Source: Coix lacryma-jobi var. lacryma-jobi | Lineage: Eukaryota > Streptophyta > Magnoliopsida > Poales > Poaceae | DNA: 64,000 nt | Assembly: GCA_009763385.1 (NCBI GenBank) | Contig: CM019823.1 | Location: 97,847,104-97,911,103, forward strand | Direction of reading: 5' to 3' | Part shown: in pieces, positions 1 to 10,930 of the stretch | How the letters are laid out: each line of letters opens with the position of its first letter | How positions within the stretch are numbered: position 1 is the first letter of the stretch | Notes under the pieces: generated by a model | Told to the model about the DNA's origin: nothing | The model's input: only the letters and a program-made list of their open reading frames with translations | The model's database searches: none | Translations under genes and position numbers: made by a program

Positions 1-1424
1 ACTTGTTTATATCAATAGTGAATACAACTTGAATGGTTCAAGATTTTGCTCTCTTTTGGGTGTTGCTTGCTTTCTTGATCAATCCTTTTGATTTCTTCAA
101 CTAAGCATCTCCAATGTCCCTTTAGATCACCACTTCCATGTTAGCCTTCCAAGCCAAGCTTGGTTAACCTACCAAAGGCGGCAAGCCCCTACAGAAGGGA
201 GAAGTGACCTCTCTCCAAAGAACAATCCTTGATACTTACATGAATTGACCTTTATTTGATTGATCCAATGGTGAACTCATCATGATGAAAATTTCTTGCA
301 TGGTTGCCTGAGTTCAACTCTTCCTTCTTTGAGTCCTTTTCTTTCTTTCAAATGATCTTCAATTGATACTAGGACTTGATCTTTCTCTTCATCTTGATGT
401 TGGTCTTGATCACATCTTTGTCATATTTCTAGCTTATCTCAAAACCAAACATAGGACCCTCAACCACTTATAAACATGATTCCAACTTGAGGGCCTTTCA
501 ATCAAAGTGACTCTAGATCAATCCAATAATTGTCATTTTTCTGGCAGATTCTATCATTCTCAAAGAAACATGCATATCTCCCAAAATATAAGTCCAATGA
601 CTATGAAACTTGGTGGAGATGTGCCTCTCTAAGTTTTCTAGCAGCCAAAAAATTTGACCTTCATTGGCTTTCTAGATTGCTACCAGATTTCAATTTTATA
701 CATAGTACTACATGCTGAAAACTGCTGCACTATAGTTGACAAGGTCCACTCCAAAACCGAAGCATCAATTATCCAATTATTATGAATTTTGCACAGCAAC
801 TAGTATCATAAGTGTAGAGCATGTGTACCAAATTTCAATCCAATCCAAAAATATTTGATCACTCAAACATGGCTATCTTCTCAGCTCACTCAGATTTTGC
901 AATATTGAACAACTTTGAGCAATTGAGCTATACTCTACCAATTTGAATCAAACTTGAGCTAACTTGTTTGAATACTCTCATAAGACATATATCCATTCAA
1001 ATTACTTACTAAAAGAAGTCTCATGAACATATCCATTCAAACTAACTCAATTTGATCACTTAAGCATTAAATTCATTCAATCATCTTATAGCAAGCAACA
1101 TATGCATATATATCCAATTCAATCATCTCATATGCATCTAAAAGAACATGATCAACTAGATATATACCTTAGTAGCTCATGATCATCCAAATAACAATCT
1201 TCTACTCAATTAGATTGCAAGCCTTCAAATAATTCCAATCAACCACCACAACTTGATCTTTGCACTTATATGTTATAGCACTTGGACTTCACTTCACTTG
1301 ACTTGGCATTGGGATGAGAATAGCAATAAGCTTAATTACTTGACTCAATCACATGATGAATAATATGAAATCAATTGAATCAAGCCTCCAATGCCATGGT
1401 ACCTACACACATTCATCCACTAGA
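1..1424 (-). other. Non-coding internal region of copia element C
   Basis: AT-rich sequence downstream of gag. No ORF here resembles copia protease, integrase, RT or RNase H; the longest open frames are about 60 codons. A CCTTTCA at 494-500 (minus strand TGAAAGG) resembles the first bases of the LTR, but the sequence beyond it does not align well enough with 3336-5417 to call a second LTR. Confidence 0.5.
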
Positions 1425-3284
1425 TCATGGTACCCAAACTAGGGGACATGAATTTGCCATGTGTCCCCTTTCCCGGCATGAGTAGCAACTTCTCTTTGAT
1501 TTAGCCTTCTCTTCCTTGCTCATTTGTTGTTTCTCATTGCCTTGCCTCTCATGAGTTGCTTGATCCTTCTTCTCAAGCTTGTTAGGACACTTCGAGGCAA
1601 AGTGTCCCCTATCATCACATTTGTAGCACTTGATGTGAGCCAAATCTTTCTTCTTTTCTTCATTCTTCCTCATCATCATCTTGGCATCTTGAATATGAGT
1701 TGGATGCCTTGCTCTTCCACCCCTTCTTGTTTTCTTCTTCTTCTTTATCAAGTTACCACCATCACGGTTGATCTTGACTTGATCTTGGGGCTTCTTTTCT
1801 TGCTCAACTTGTGGCTTTGGTTGAGGCTCATCTTGTTGCTTCACCAATTGCTTGGTTGGGCACATAGAGGTGAGATGTCCTCTAGTGCTACACTTGAAGC
1901 ATTTGACATGCTTGAGCCTCTCTTCTTCCTTCTTCAACTTGAGCTTCTCCTTGTTGGGGCAAGCATTTGCAAGATGTCCCATCTCATGGCACCGATAGCA
2001 CATGAAATGAGATAGCTTCTCTTGTTCTTGATTTTTCATCTCTCTTTCATATTTCTTCTTTCCCCATCTTTTGCCTTTGATATTGCTCTTGTTGAAGCCA
2101 ATGCCACTCTTGTCACCATAGCTCTTTTGATTCTTCAACATGTGCTCAAAGGTGACTTTGGAGTTGTAGCACCTCTCTAATTTGTTGCTCAAATTCTTCA
2201 CTTATCTTTTGAGCTCATTGTTCTCCTTCAAAATGTTAGTCTCACAAGACATATAAGTAGAACAAGCATCTATATGTGAAGGACATGGCATAGATAATAA
2301 ATCATCACAAGAGGTGGATACATGCTTCTTCTCTACATCACATGGGTTAGCACAAATATGTGATTGATCATTTGACCCAAATGATGAGATCTCACTAGTT
2401 TTAGTTTCTACATTAGAAAGCTTCTTAGTGAGAAAAGCATGGTCTTGTACCAAGTTATCATGAGCAACACTAAGTTCCTCATGAGTCAATTTTAGCTTCT
2501 CATGTGAACAAGTAGTGACATAAAGTAGATGTTTTTGTTGTTCACATGTGTTCTTTAGAAATGAGTTTTCATTTGTCCATTTTATTGTTTTAGCCATCTC
2601 ATTTTCTAAAGCTTTGGTGAGTCTACACACAAGCTCAAAGTTTGGATCATCACAATCAACAACCACATTTGCAATTGATACCTTAGTGTCACCGTGTGAC
2701 ATGAAGCAATGAGGTGTAGTAGAAGAGCTTGTAGAGACATCACTCTCATAGCCGTCATCATCATCAAGTGTGCATGAGATAGCATCATCTTTTGTATCAC
2801 TTGAGCTTAGGCTATGGTCACCATCATCCTTGTCAAGTGATCTTGTGGATTGATCATCATCATCATCACTTGACCATGAGGTGGAGCAATCTTCCACAAT
2901 CACCAAGTTGTGGTCATGCTCATCATCCTCATGTGCCTCTTCCTTGGGCTCACTAACATCATCATCATTTGGAGCACTCCCATACTTGTCATTGAGATAT
3001 TTCCACATGTGATGGGAGGACTCCATATCCATGATCTCACTAAAGATATCATCATGCAAAGATCTAAAAATGATGTTAGTAGCTTGGCACTCGAGATCTA
3101 GGCATTTCTCTAGAGCTTGAGTTAGATTCTTTTCATCCAACACATGAGAAAAGCCTACATCTACGATCCACCACATTTGAGGGCAAATAAACTTGAAATT
3201 GCATATCATCCAATTTTTCCACCGTGCAAAGTGTGTGCCATCAAAAATGTGTGGACACTCAACATCTAGCCCATAAGTTGCCAT
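1425..3284 (-). pseudogene. gag: copia gag polyprotein, one in-frame stop
   Basis: Capsid-nucleocapsid protein of a copia element, expected to package the element RNA. The ATG at 3284 opens a 360-codon frame with the N-terminal copia gag signature (FDGTHFARWKNWM near residue 14, KYLNDKYG near residue 95), then a long Asp/Ser-rich acidic stretch and a coiled-coil-prone region. A TAA at 2202-2204 interrupts it. The same frame continues for 258 codons to 1425 with a lysine-rich region and four CCHC zinc knuckles (C-x2-C-x4-H-x4-C) at residues 68-81, 101-114, 192-205 and 239-252 of the second part. Four knuckles is more than the one or two usual in copia gag. The frame is otherwise open, so the stop looks like a single recent lesion. 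The ORF ends directly after the fourth knuckle and does not run into a protease. Confidence 0.85.
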
Positions 3285-3321
3285 CCTCTCGGGTCGGTGA
3301 AGACCACAAATGAGAGACCTT

Positions 3322-3333
3322 GCTCTGATACCA
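3322..3333 (-). other. Primer binding site, initiator tRNA-Met type (element C)
   Basis: Minus strand TGGTATCAGAGC, the standard plant copia match to the 3' end of initiator tRNA-Met, two bases after the LTR end at 3336. Confidence 0.9.
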
Positions 3334-3335
3334 CT

Positions 3336-5417
3336 TGAAGGGTCGAGATGGCGGACTAGAGGGGGGTGAATAGTCCTTTTTAAAACTTAAACATAATCGG
3401 AGCGGCTAACCGAAACAAATGCGGAATTAAAACTATCGGTCTAGCCAAGACTACATCCCTCTACTTATACTCTATGACACCTTACAAAAGAACCTAAACA
3501 AAGCAAATAAGGTGTCGGGCTAGCTAGAGCTCACCTAAACAATTCTAGCTTGCAAGGTTACACGAACCTAAGCAACTAGTACTCAATCAACCGAGGAGCT
3601 CCTACACATGCCACTAAGCAAAAAGCACAAAGCCTAAGCTCACTAGCAATGCTCAATAATAAGGCTACACAAGCCAAATTAGAGAGCTCAACTTAGCTAC
3701 ACAAACTAAGCAATGTGACTAGCAAGACTACAAGTCAACTAGTCACTCACGGGATCAACTTCTATGCTACACAAGCAAGGAAGATAACTAGCAAGCTACA
3801 CAAGCTAACTAATTACAAGAGCAACTACACAAGCACAATATATATGAAAATAAATACAAGCTTGTGTATGGAGATAGAAAACCACCGAGAAGATGTAGAC
3901 AATGTTGACACGGTGATTTTATCCCGAGGTTCACTTGGTTGCAACCAAGCTAGTCCCCGTGGTGTCGACCACACACTTTGGTATTTCGGCGGCTAATAGG
4001 CACCACACCTAGCTCGACACTCGAGCGCCACAAGAACTCACCCACAAGTGAGGGTAACTCAATGACACACGCAATCCACTAGAGTTGCTCTTCGCGATCC
4101 CCGCGGGGCGAGCACAATGCCCCTCACAAAGCCTTCTCCGGAGCCACGCACAATCTTCTTGCGGGCTTCACGACGGAGACACAACCACCAAGCCGTCTAG
4201 GAGGTGGCAACCTCCAAGAGTAACAAGCACCACCGGCTTGCAACTCGATCACCTAGTGCCACTCGATGCAATCTCTCAATGCAACGCACTAGCAATCACT
4301 CACTCGCTATCGATTCGCACACTAGCAAGCACAAGCGAGTTAGAGGGCTCCCAAGCACATCTACACCAGCCACCAAGGCTTTGGAGTGCTCAACCACCAG
4401 CCCAAGGCCAGTTACCAACGATATTTATAGCCCCAAGGGCTAACTAGCTGTTGCCCCTTCACTGGGCAAACTGCGCTAGCATCGGACGCTCCACACGGGA
4501 CCATCAGACGCACAGGCTAGCGTCCGATGCACGGATGCTTGCCACGTGTCCCCCACGTTCAACTTCGGCCGATCGATCCCAACGGCTATAATCCTTTGTG
4601 CGCCAGTTAAAGTGGCATCGGACGCGCCGATGCCAAGCATCGGATGCTCCGATGCCTCTGCTCAAAACTGCACTCTACGGCGCCACACCGGACACTCCCG
4701 GACTCTAGCATCGGACGCTCGACCCCAGCGTCCGATGACACATCAGAGAGGTTCCAGAGAAGGCAGAAACACATCGGACGCGTCTGATGGTTCCACATCG
4801 GACGCAGGCCAGCGTTCGATGCTCCCTGGAAAGCACGCTTGCGCCACGTCACTTGCATCGGACTCTGCAACAGTGTTTTCTCAGCGTCCGTTGCCAGCGT
4901 CCGATGCTCCTTCAACTTCTAACAGAAACTAGGGTTTACCATTGGACGCTCGGCCAGCGTCCGATGCTCCCAGAGCACTACACTTCTCCTCCGAAAATGA
5001 TATGATCCACTTCATATCATCACATGGCCTCCATGGTCCATCGGTCTTGACCTCACTTGGTTTTCACCATTGCTTCGGTCCTTCGGCGCCAAGTCTTTGC
5101 TTAAGCCTCCCGACACTCGGTACCAATGGCTTCAAAGCTTCCAACTTGCCCTTCACCTTTGCAACCGGTCCATCAAGCCAAGTCTTGTCTTGATCTTCAC
5201 CATCTTAGCCACATGACTCCATGTCATGTCACATATGCAATGAGCTCCTTCATCACATGTATGAGCCTTGCAACATCTTCCAAGCCATTTCACCTCTATG
5301 GCATATGTTGCTCACACATGATCACCTGTGGACTAATCACCTATGTAATTCACTTTAAACACATATTAGTCCACCTAAGTTGTCACTCAATTACCAAAAC
5401 CAAACTAGGACCTTTCA
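3336..5417 (-). repeat. 5' LTR of copia element C (2082 bp)
   Basis: Bounded by TG and CA (minus strand TGAAAGG to CCCTTCA), with the primer binding site next to its 3' end and the C-tract typical of copia LTR ends (plus strand 3359-3372, GAGGGGGGTGAATAG). An internal stretch holds dispersed CATCGGACGC/GCGTCCGATG motifs. ORFs in this stretch are short and show no protein family; they are treated as non-coding. Confidence 0.85.
4477..4975 (-). repeat. Dispersed CATCGGACGC motif array in LTR of C
   Basis: About a dozen copies in both orientations of a 10-11 bp motif, CATCGGACGC or its complement GCGTCCGATG, often in facing pairs 15-30 bp apart (for example around 4703-4738 and 4946-4970). Some are degenerate (attggacgct, gcgttcgatg). 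The array occupies the same part of the LTR (downstream half, toward the LTR 3' end) as the CGGACAGTCCG array in element A and the GACCGGACGC array in element B. Confidence 0.85.
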
Positions 5418-6172
5418 GCGGCGCAGGCGATGGCGTGGGCGCGGCGAGCGAGGCGAGCGAGGAGTAGGCGAGGGCGATCGCTTGCGTGATCTGGTGAAAG
5501 AGGATCGCGTGGTGAGTGGCTCGGGCGGATCCTCGGCAGAAGATGGCGGCCACGCGGCGCTCTTGGCCGGCGTACGGCGCGACGGCCGGTCGCGCGCGGC
5601 GCGGCGCGGGCGGGAGCGGAGCGGCGTGCGTGAGCGGGCCGGCGCGGGCCCGAGGCGGGCCAAAAGGCCAAATGGGCCGATTGGGAAGCGCCGAGGAAAA
5701 ACATTTTCCTTTTTCTTTTTCTAAATCGTATTTGAACTTTGACCATTCAAAAACAGTTTTAAAAACTCAAAACCAGACTTTGACCCGAAAATAAAAGTTG
5801 CTCAAAATAATTTTCTCTACAACTTTCATATAAGACACTTTTTCGAAAATCATTTTCACAACCTCCACCTAAATAAAGCCAATTTTTGAGCTATAAATCA
5901 TGTTGTTCTCACATTTTTAAATTCTTAAACTATATTGAACTAGGTCAAGGTGTCAATATAAAAAGTTTTGTACTCTAAATTAACTATTTTATAAAATTAT
6001 TTGTCAAGACAGAAATCCATTTGGACAACCAAGTCTTAAAGAAATCCAAATCCAAATAAACAACAAAAAGGCAAAAGCACTTTTATGCACATGAAATGAT
6101 GCAATGCATTGCTTATGAATTTTATTAGCTAAATGTACTTCCTAATGCAGTGCTTGACACTAGGGTGTCACA
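5418..6172 (-). repeat. 3' LTR remnant of the chromovirus
   Basis: Nearly identical to 15405-16160, ending in the same GTGTCACA (minus strand TGTGACACCC start). It is cut at 5417/5418 by copia element C. The GC-rich open frames here are shared with the other LTR and are not treated as genes. Confidence 0.9.
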
Positions 6173-6495
6173 GCCCCTTCCCCCTTAAAGAAATCTCGTC
6201 CCGAGATTTGGGTTACGTACCATTTCTTAACAAAAGCGAGGTAATTTACGCACAAGTACTCCTCGGTTTCCCAAGTGGCATCATTGGGTCCGTGATTGCT
6301 CCAGAGAATCTTGTACGTCTTCACTTCACGGTTGCGAGTCTCTCGAGTCTTGGTATCCAGTATTTCCTGAGGTTGTTCATAGTATTCCAGGTCTGATCTG
6401 ATAGTGACATCCGGAATTTGAACCTCTTCTCGTTCCAGTACTCGAAGACACTTCTTTAACTGTGATACATGGAACACGGGGAAGACTGCGCTCAT
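6160..6495 (-). pseudogene. pol: Chromovirus pol C-terminus with chromodomain
   Basis: About 111 codons at the 3' end of pol. The N-terminal part, VFHVSQLKKC, is the conserved gypsy motif after the integrase core. It is followed by a chromodomain-like segment with YKILWSNHG and ATWETEEYL near residues 68-90. In chromoviruses this domain targets integration to chromatin marks. The frame differs from the integrase frame at 6690-7040, and the linking sequence 6500-6689 has stops, so pol is broken here. The ORF runs a few codons into the LTR. Confidence 0.85.
6173..6190 (-). other. Polypurine tract of the chromovirus
   Basis: Minus strand TTTAAGGGGGAAGGGGC immediately before the TGTGACACCC of the 3' LTR. 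This is where plus-strand DNA synthesis starts. Confidence 0.8.
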
Positions 6496-6689
6496 TTCTA
6501 GGGGTAACTGTACTTTGTAGGCTACTTCTCCCTTTCTAGCTATGATCTGATATGGTCCTACATATCGGGGTGCTAACTTTTCTTAATTCCAAAACGTTGG
6601 ACCTTTCTCATGGGTGAGACCTTAAGGTAGACATAATCTCCCACTTGGAATTCCAGGGGTCTCCTTCGTGTATTATCATAACTTTTATG

Positions 6690-8051
6690 TCAGGACTGTG
6701 CTACTTCGATATGTTGTTGTATGGTTTGCACGATCTCCTCGACACCCTTTACATAATCTGACTCGTAAAATCCTCGATCTCCCGATTCAACCCAGTTTAC
6801 TGGGGTTCTGCATCTTCGTCCATATAAAACTTCGAACGGTGCCATCTTTATACTTTCTCGATAGCTATTGTTATACGAGAATTCTGCGAGGGGTAACCAT
6901 TTCTCCCATGATTCTCCTGAGGATAAAACACAAGCTCTAAGGATATCTTCCAAAATTTGATTCACTCTTTCTGTTTGTCCTGTGTTTTGTGGGTGATAAG
7001 CGGAACTTCTTACCAACTTAGTCCCTAGCTCCTTGTGCAACTATTCCCAAAAACGCGCTATGAACTGGGGTCCTCTATCAGAAACAATCCTCTTAGGAAT
7101 TCCATGTAACCTTAAGATGTTCTGAATGTACAAGTCCGCATACTGGTGTGGCCGATGTGTAGTCTTGACTGGTATGAAGTGAGCCACTTTGGATAATCGA
7201 TCTACGATAACCCAGATAGAATCATGTCCTTTTCGAGTGGTTGGGAGACCTGTGATAAAATTCATGCTAATCTCTTCCCATTTCCATTCAGGGATTGACA
7301 ACGGTTGTAACAATCCGGCAGGTCTCAGGTGTATAGCCTTTATCCTACAGCAAGTATCGCACTTTGCGACATAAGCTGCAACCTCTTTCTTCATCCTTGA
7401 CCACCAAAACCTCGTCCTCAGATCCTGGTACATCTTACTACTTCCTGGATGGATAGACAACTTTGAACTATGGGCTTCATTCAGAATTCTTTCTTTCAGC
7501 TCTGTGTTCTTGGGAACAACCAACCTTTGATTATACCACAGAATCCCTTGTTCATCTGTTCTGAAGTTCAACGAACTACTGGTTTCCAACCTCTTCTTAA
7601 TCTGACAGATTTCTTCATCGGTCTTTTGTCCTTCGATGATGTCACTTTCTAGAGTGCACTCTAAGTTGATATTATTCAGCATAACAGGGTGCATAAGGTT
7701 GAATCCATCTTCCAACAATGGTTGTAGGGAGTTGCAATGAGTCTTGTGACTCAAGGCATCTGCTACAACGTTCACTTTTCCAGGGTGGTAATGCACTTCT
7801 AGGTTATAATCCTTGATCAACTCTAACCATCTCCTTTGCCTCATATTCAACTCTGGCTGAGTGAAGATGTATTTCAAACTTTTGTGGTCTGTATACACAT
7901 GACATAGGTTACCCATAAGATAATGCCTCCATATCTTGAGTGCATAAACTACGGCTGCCAATTCCAAATCATGAGTCGGGTAATTCTCTTCATGTGGCGC
8001 AACTGGCGTGAAGCATATGCTATAACTCTTCCATTCTGCATAAGCACACAT
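6690..8051 (-). pseudogene. pol: Chromovirus RNase H C-part and integrase
   Basis: The frame from 8051 to 7041 contains the end of RNase H (VYTDHKSLKYIF) and the integrase. The integrase shows the HHCC zinc-binding region with C-x2-C at AKCDTCCRIK, then the catalytic core. After a stop at 7041-7043 the same frame continues to 6690 and carries the catalytic Glu (GQTERVNQIL). The first catalytic Asp is replaced: the usual MDFITGLP reads MNFITGLP. The second is intact (VSDRGPQF). Together with the stop this makes the integrase inactive in this copy. Confidence 0.9.
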
Positions 8052-9211
8052 CCAAGTCCAATCTTGGACGCATCACAAAACACATCAAAAGGTTCCTCCA
8101 AATCTGGTTGAGCCAAAACTGGTGCAGAAGTTAACAAAGTTCGCAGGGTGCGAAATGCTACTTCACACTCTGGAGTCCATTCAAACTTCTTGTTCTTTTG
8201 AGTTAGACGAGTCATAGGCTTTGCGATCCTGGAAAAATCCGGAATGAACCGACGGTAGTATCCGGCCAATCCTAGAAAGCTATGTACCTCATGTACGTCA
8301 GTGGGTGCTTGCCAATCCATAACTTCCTATACTTTCGTGGGATCCACAGAAATTCCTTCTTCTGAAAGAACGTGCCCGAGAAAGGGTACTTTCTTCAGCC
8401 AAAACTCACACTTGCTAAACTTAGCATACAACTTGTGCTCTCGAAGTCGAGCTAAGACGATTCGTAAGTGCTCAGCATGATCCTTCTCATTTTCAGAGTA
8501 TACCAAAATGTCATCAATAAACACCACAACAAACTTATCCAACTCAGGCATAAAGACCGAATTCATCAGATACATGAAATGTGTCGGTGCATTTGTCAGT
8601 CCAAAAGACATAACTAGATACTCATAGAGTCCATATCTGGTGGAGAAAGCTGTCTTTGGTATATCCTCTCTTCTGATCTTAATCTGATGGTATCCTGACC
8701 TTAAGTCAATCTTGGAGAACACTTTTGCTTTTGATAACTGATCAAACAAGACGTCAATTCGAGGTAAGGGATATTTGTTCTTTATAGTTACTGCATTAAG
8801 CGGTCTGTAATCCACACACATTCTTAAAGTTTTGTCCTTCTTTTTTACAAAGATGGCGGGACATCCCCAAGGTGACGAACTAGGGCGTATCAAACCCTTA
8901 TCCAAAAGCTCTTGCAACTGAATTTTAAGCTCTGCTAACTCATTAGTCGGCATTCTATACGGCCTCCGAGAAATAGGTGCCGTTCCAGGGATTAACTCTA
9001 TAGCAAACTCCACATCCCTATCCGGTGGTAGTCCTGGCAACTCATCAGGGAAGACATCTGGAAACTCACACACTATCGGAATCTCAACTATCTGCATTGT
9101 CGTGATGTTGAACAACACTCCTATCTCATCGGGGTTTCGGGGTAACTTAAAATGGATAGAAGACTCATTCTGAGGGCTCACTAGGGAAACCACCTGTTCT
9201 GTGATATCCAA
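7949..9211 (-). pseudogene. pol: Chromovirus reverse transcriptase and RNase H N-part
   Basis: The frame 9211-8327 holds the RT palm and fingers: WGCPAIFVKKKD, MCVDYRPLNAVT, FSKIDLRSGYHQI, the conserved MSFGLTNAP, and the active site as FIDDILVYS. It stops at 8327; 8320-7949 continues with the connection region (FLGLAGYYRRFI) and the start of RNase H (DVFCDASKIGLGCVL). A frameshift near 8040 then moves the reading frame to that of 8051-7041. The RT motifs themselves are intact, so decay is recent relative to family divergence. Confidence 0.9.
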
Positions 9212-9273
9212 ATTAACCTGCTAACGTTTCATCCATCCCATACCTAAGATCACATCCAAACCTAACCCGAGAA

Positions 9274-9549
9274 TTACGATGAGATCCACCGATACCTTTT
9301 TATCCCCAAAAGTGTTTTCCATTTCCTTAGCCATGATACGGGCAGATAGGACAGCCCCTGCGAACTTATCTGATAACCCCTATCCAATTCTACCAACTTA
9401 GGGTTACTTCTCATAACAAAATTTTCACTTATGAAAGAATGCGATGCTCCGGAATCAAACAACACAACTGCAGGGTATTGATTAACAAGGAACGTACCAG
9501 CGGTGACAGGCTCTCCTTCTGGCACTTCTTCAACATTGGTGTAATGCAC
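9274..9549 (-). pseudogene. pol: Chromovirus aspartic protease
   Basis: A 91-codon fragment with VNQYPAVVLFDSGASHSFIS, the retropepsin active site D-S-G-A of gypsy elements. A frameshift near 9380 disrupts the C-terminal half (the family normally continues VTSQGL). It lies between the gag zinc knuckle and RT, as expected for gag-PR-RT-RH-IN order. Confidence 0.85.
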
Positions 9550-9597
9550 ATGGCCTGCGCAGGGTGGAGGCTAGATGTACTGCTTCTTTGGTCGAGG

Positions 9598-10613
9598 GCA
9601 CTGACGTGACAGGTGTCCGGTCTGGCCGCAGTTGTAGCATGGCCCGATCACCCTCCTTAACCTCCTGCCTTTGCCTTGTTCTGCATCATGGGAGCAGTGT
9701 AGGGCTTCTAGAAACTCGGGCGGGAACGGTTGGTAGTTATCTTCCTCTGCGGGGGATGAAACCTTGCTCCTGCAACTGGCGGGCGATACGGGGTGCGTGC
9801 TCCGAAAGGGGTCCTTTGTTGAGACGAACCTCCTTCGTTTGCACGAAGACGGTTTTCGGTCGCCAGCCTGCTGTCATTAGCCTCTTGGTTCAGACAGTCA
9901 CTGACAAAGTCACTGAAGGTGGTACGGTGACTGTTTCCCATTTTGGAGAGCAAGGTGGCACTCATGCCACGCTTGAAACTTGCGATCTTCTTGGATTCCA
10001 TGTTGTCGAAATCCGAGGCATAGCGAGACAGGTTGTTGAAGCTATGGAGATATTCTGACATGGACCTGGTTCCTTGGGATAGCCTCATGAACTCTGTGAC
10101 CTTCATTTCCATCAAACCACTAGGGATGTAGTGATTGCGCATAGCAGTAGAAACCTGATCCCAAGTGACTGGTGCATTTGCTGGCAAGGATGCACGGTAC
10201 TGGGACCACCATAACCTTGTGGGTCCTTCCAACATATGTGCGGCATACTCCGCCTTGAGCTCCTCAGTCAAACGGAGCAGGCGGAACTTCTGAGTGATGG
10301 AGTTGAGCCACTCATCTGCTTCAAGCGGTTCGGTGACTTCCTTGAACACAAAGGGACGAGTGTCCAAGAAGTCGCGATATGAGCTGTACTGGTTGGGCTC
10401 TGGTCCTTGGCGTTGTTGGTGCTGCTGTGCGGTGTTATTGGTGATGTTACGGAGGGTGGCCTCCATATGCCTCTGCATCTCCTCCATATTCCTCTGGCTA
10501 CCCAGAAACTGACCGAAAAACGCTTCCGGCGTCATCGATGGGGGTGGTGGCAGGTTCTCCTCCTGTTCAGACCCCTGTCCACGTTGGTTGCGAGTGTGTG
10601 CCGACATTTGCAT
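9598..10613 (-). pseudogene. gag: Chromovirus gag
   Basis: Capsid protein of the element. The ATG at 10613 (or 10607) opens about 300 codons with the Retrotrans_gag core: DTRPFVFKEVTEPLEADEWL near residue 85, then LTEELKAEYAAHMLEG and TWDQVSTAMRNHYIP. A stop at 9708 separates this from one CCHC knuckle at 9598-9639 (CYNCGQTGHLSRQC), which would normally be the C-terminus of the same protein. The gag ATG follows the end of the extra ORF by about 317 nt, so the two are separate cistrons on the genomic RNA. Confidence 0.88.
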
Positions 10614-10930
10614 GTCCCATTAACAAGCAACCATTAGGTGATGTCACATTGATCATGAATAAATACTGTGTTGTACATAATTCGAAAATTTAGCACACGA
10701 CCAAGTATAAGTACTCATTTCCATACAACATCACAGAATAATTGCTAGAAAATAAGATATGCAAACGACGGATTTCCATAAAAGGTGCCAGATCGAAGTC
10801 TGGACTTTGTTCAAAAGCCATACATGTCATTATACAACTTAAACATAAAACCAACACATGTTCGGGTTACATCATTAGCGAGCATGCTCAAGCTATACAA
10901 AAGAAAACGACTTCCTAGCGAAACTAACGC

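Larger units (their letters stand above)
1..5417 (-). mobile_element. Ty1/copia element C, gag-only in view, 5' part
   Basis: Read on the minus strand this is an LTR retrotransposon: 5' LTR at 3336-5417, tRNA-Met type primer binding site at 3322-3333, gag at 3284-1425, then about 1.4 kb without a recognisable protease, integrase or RT. The LTR starts TGAAAGG and ends CCCTTCA. The left end and the 3' LTR lie outside the window. The right flank at 5418 is the middle of a chromovirus LTR (compare 15405 onward), so C inserted into that LTR. The predicted target duplication is GCGGC (5418-5422), whose partner is outside the window. Gag without pol suggests a non-autonomous family of the TR-GAG kind, but pol further left cannot be excluded. 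Confidence 0.8.

Noticed and set aside
4085..4932. Overlapping ORFs in the LTR of element C
   Set aside because: Short, overlapping in several frames, in the motif array; no family similarity.
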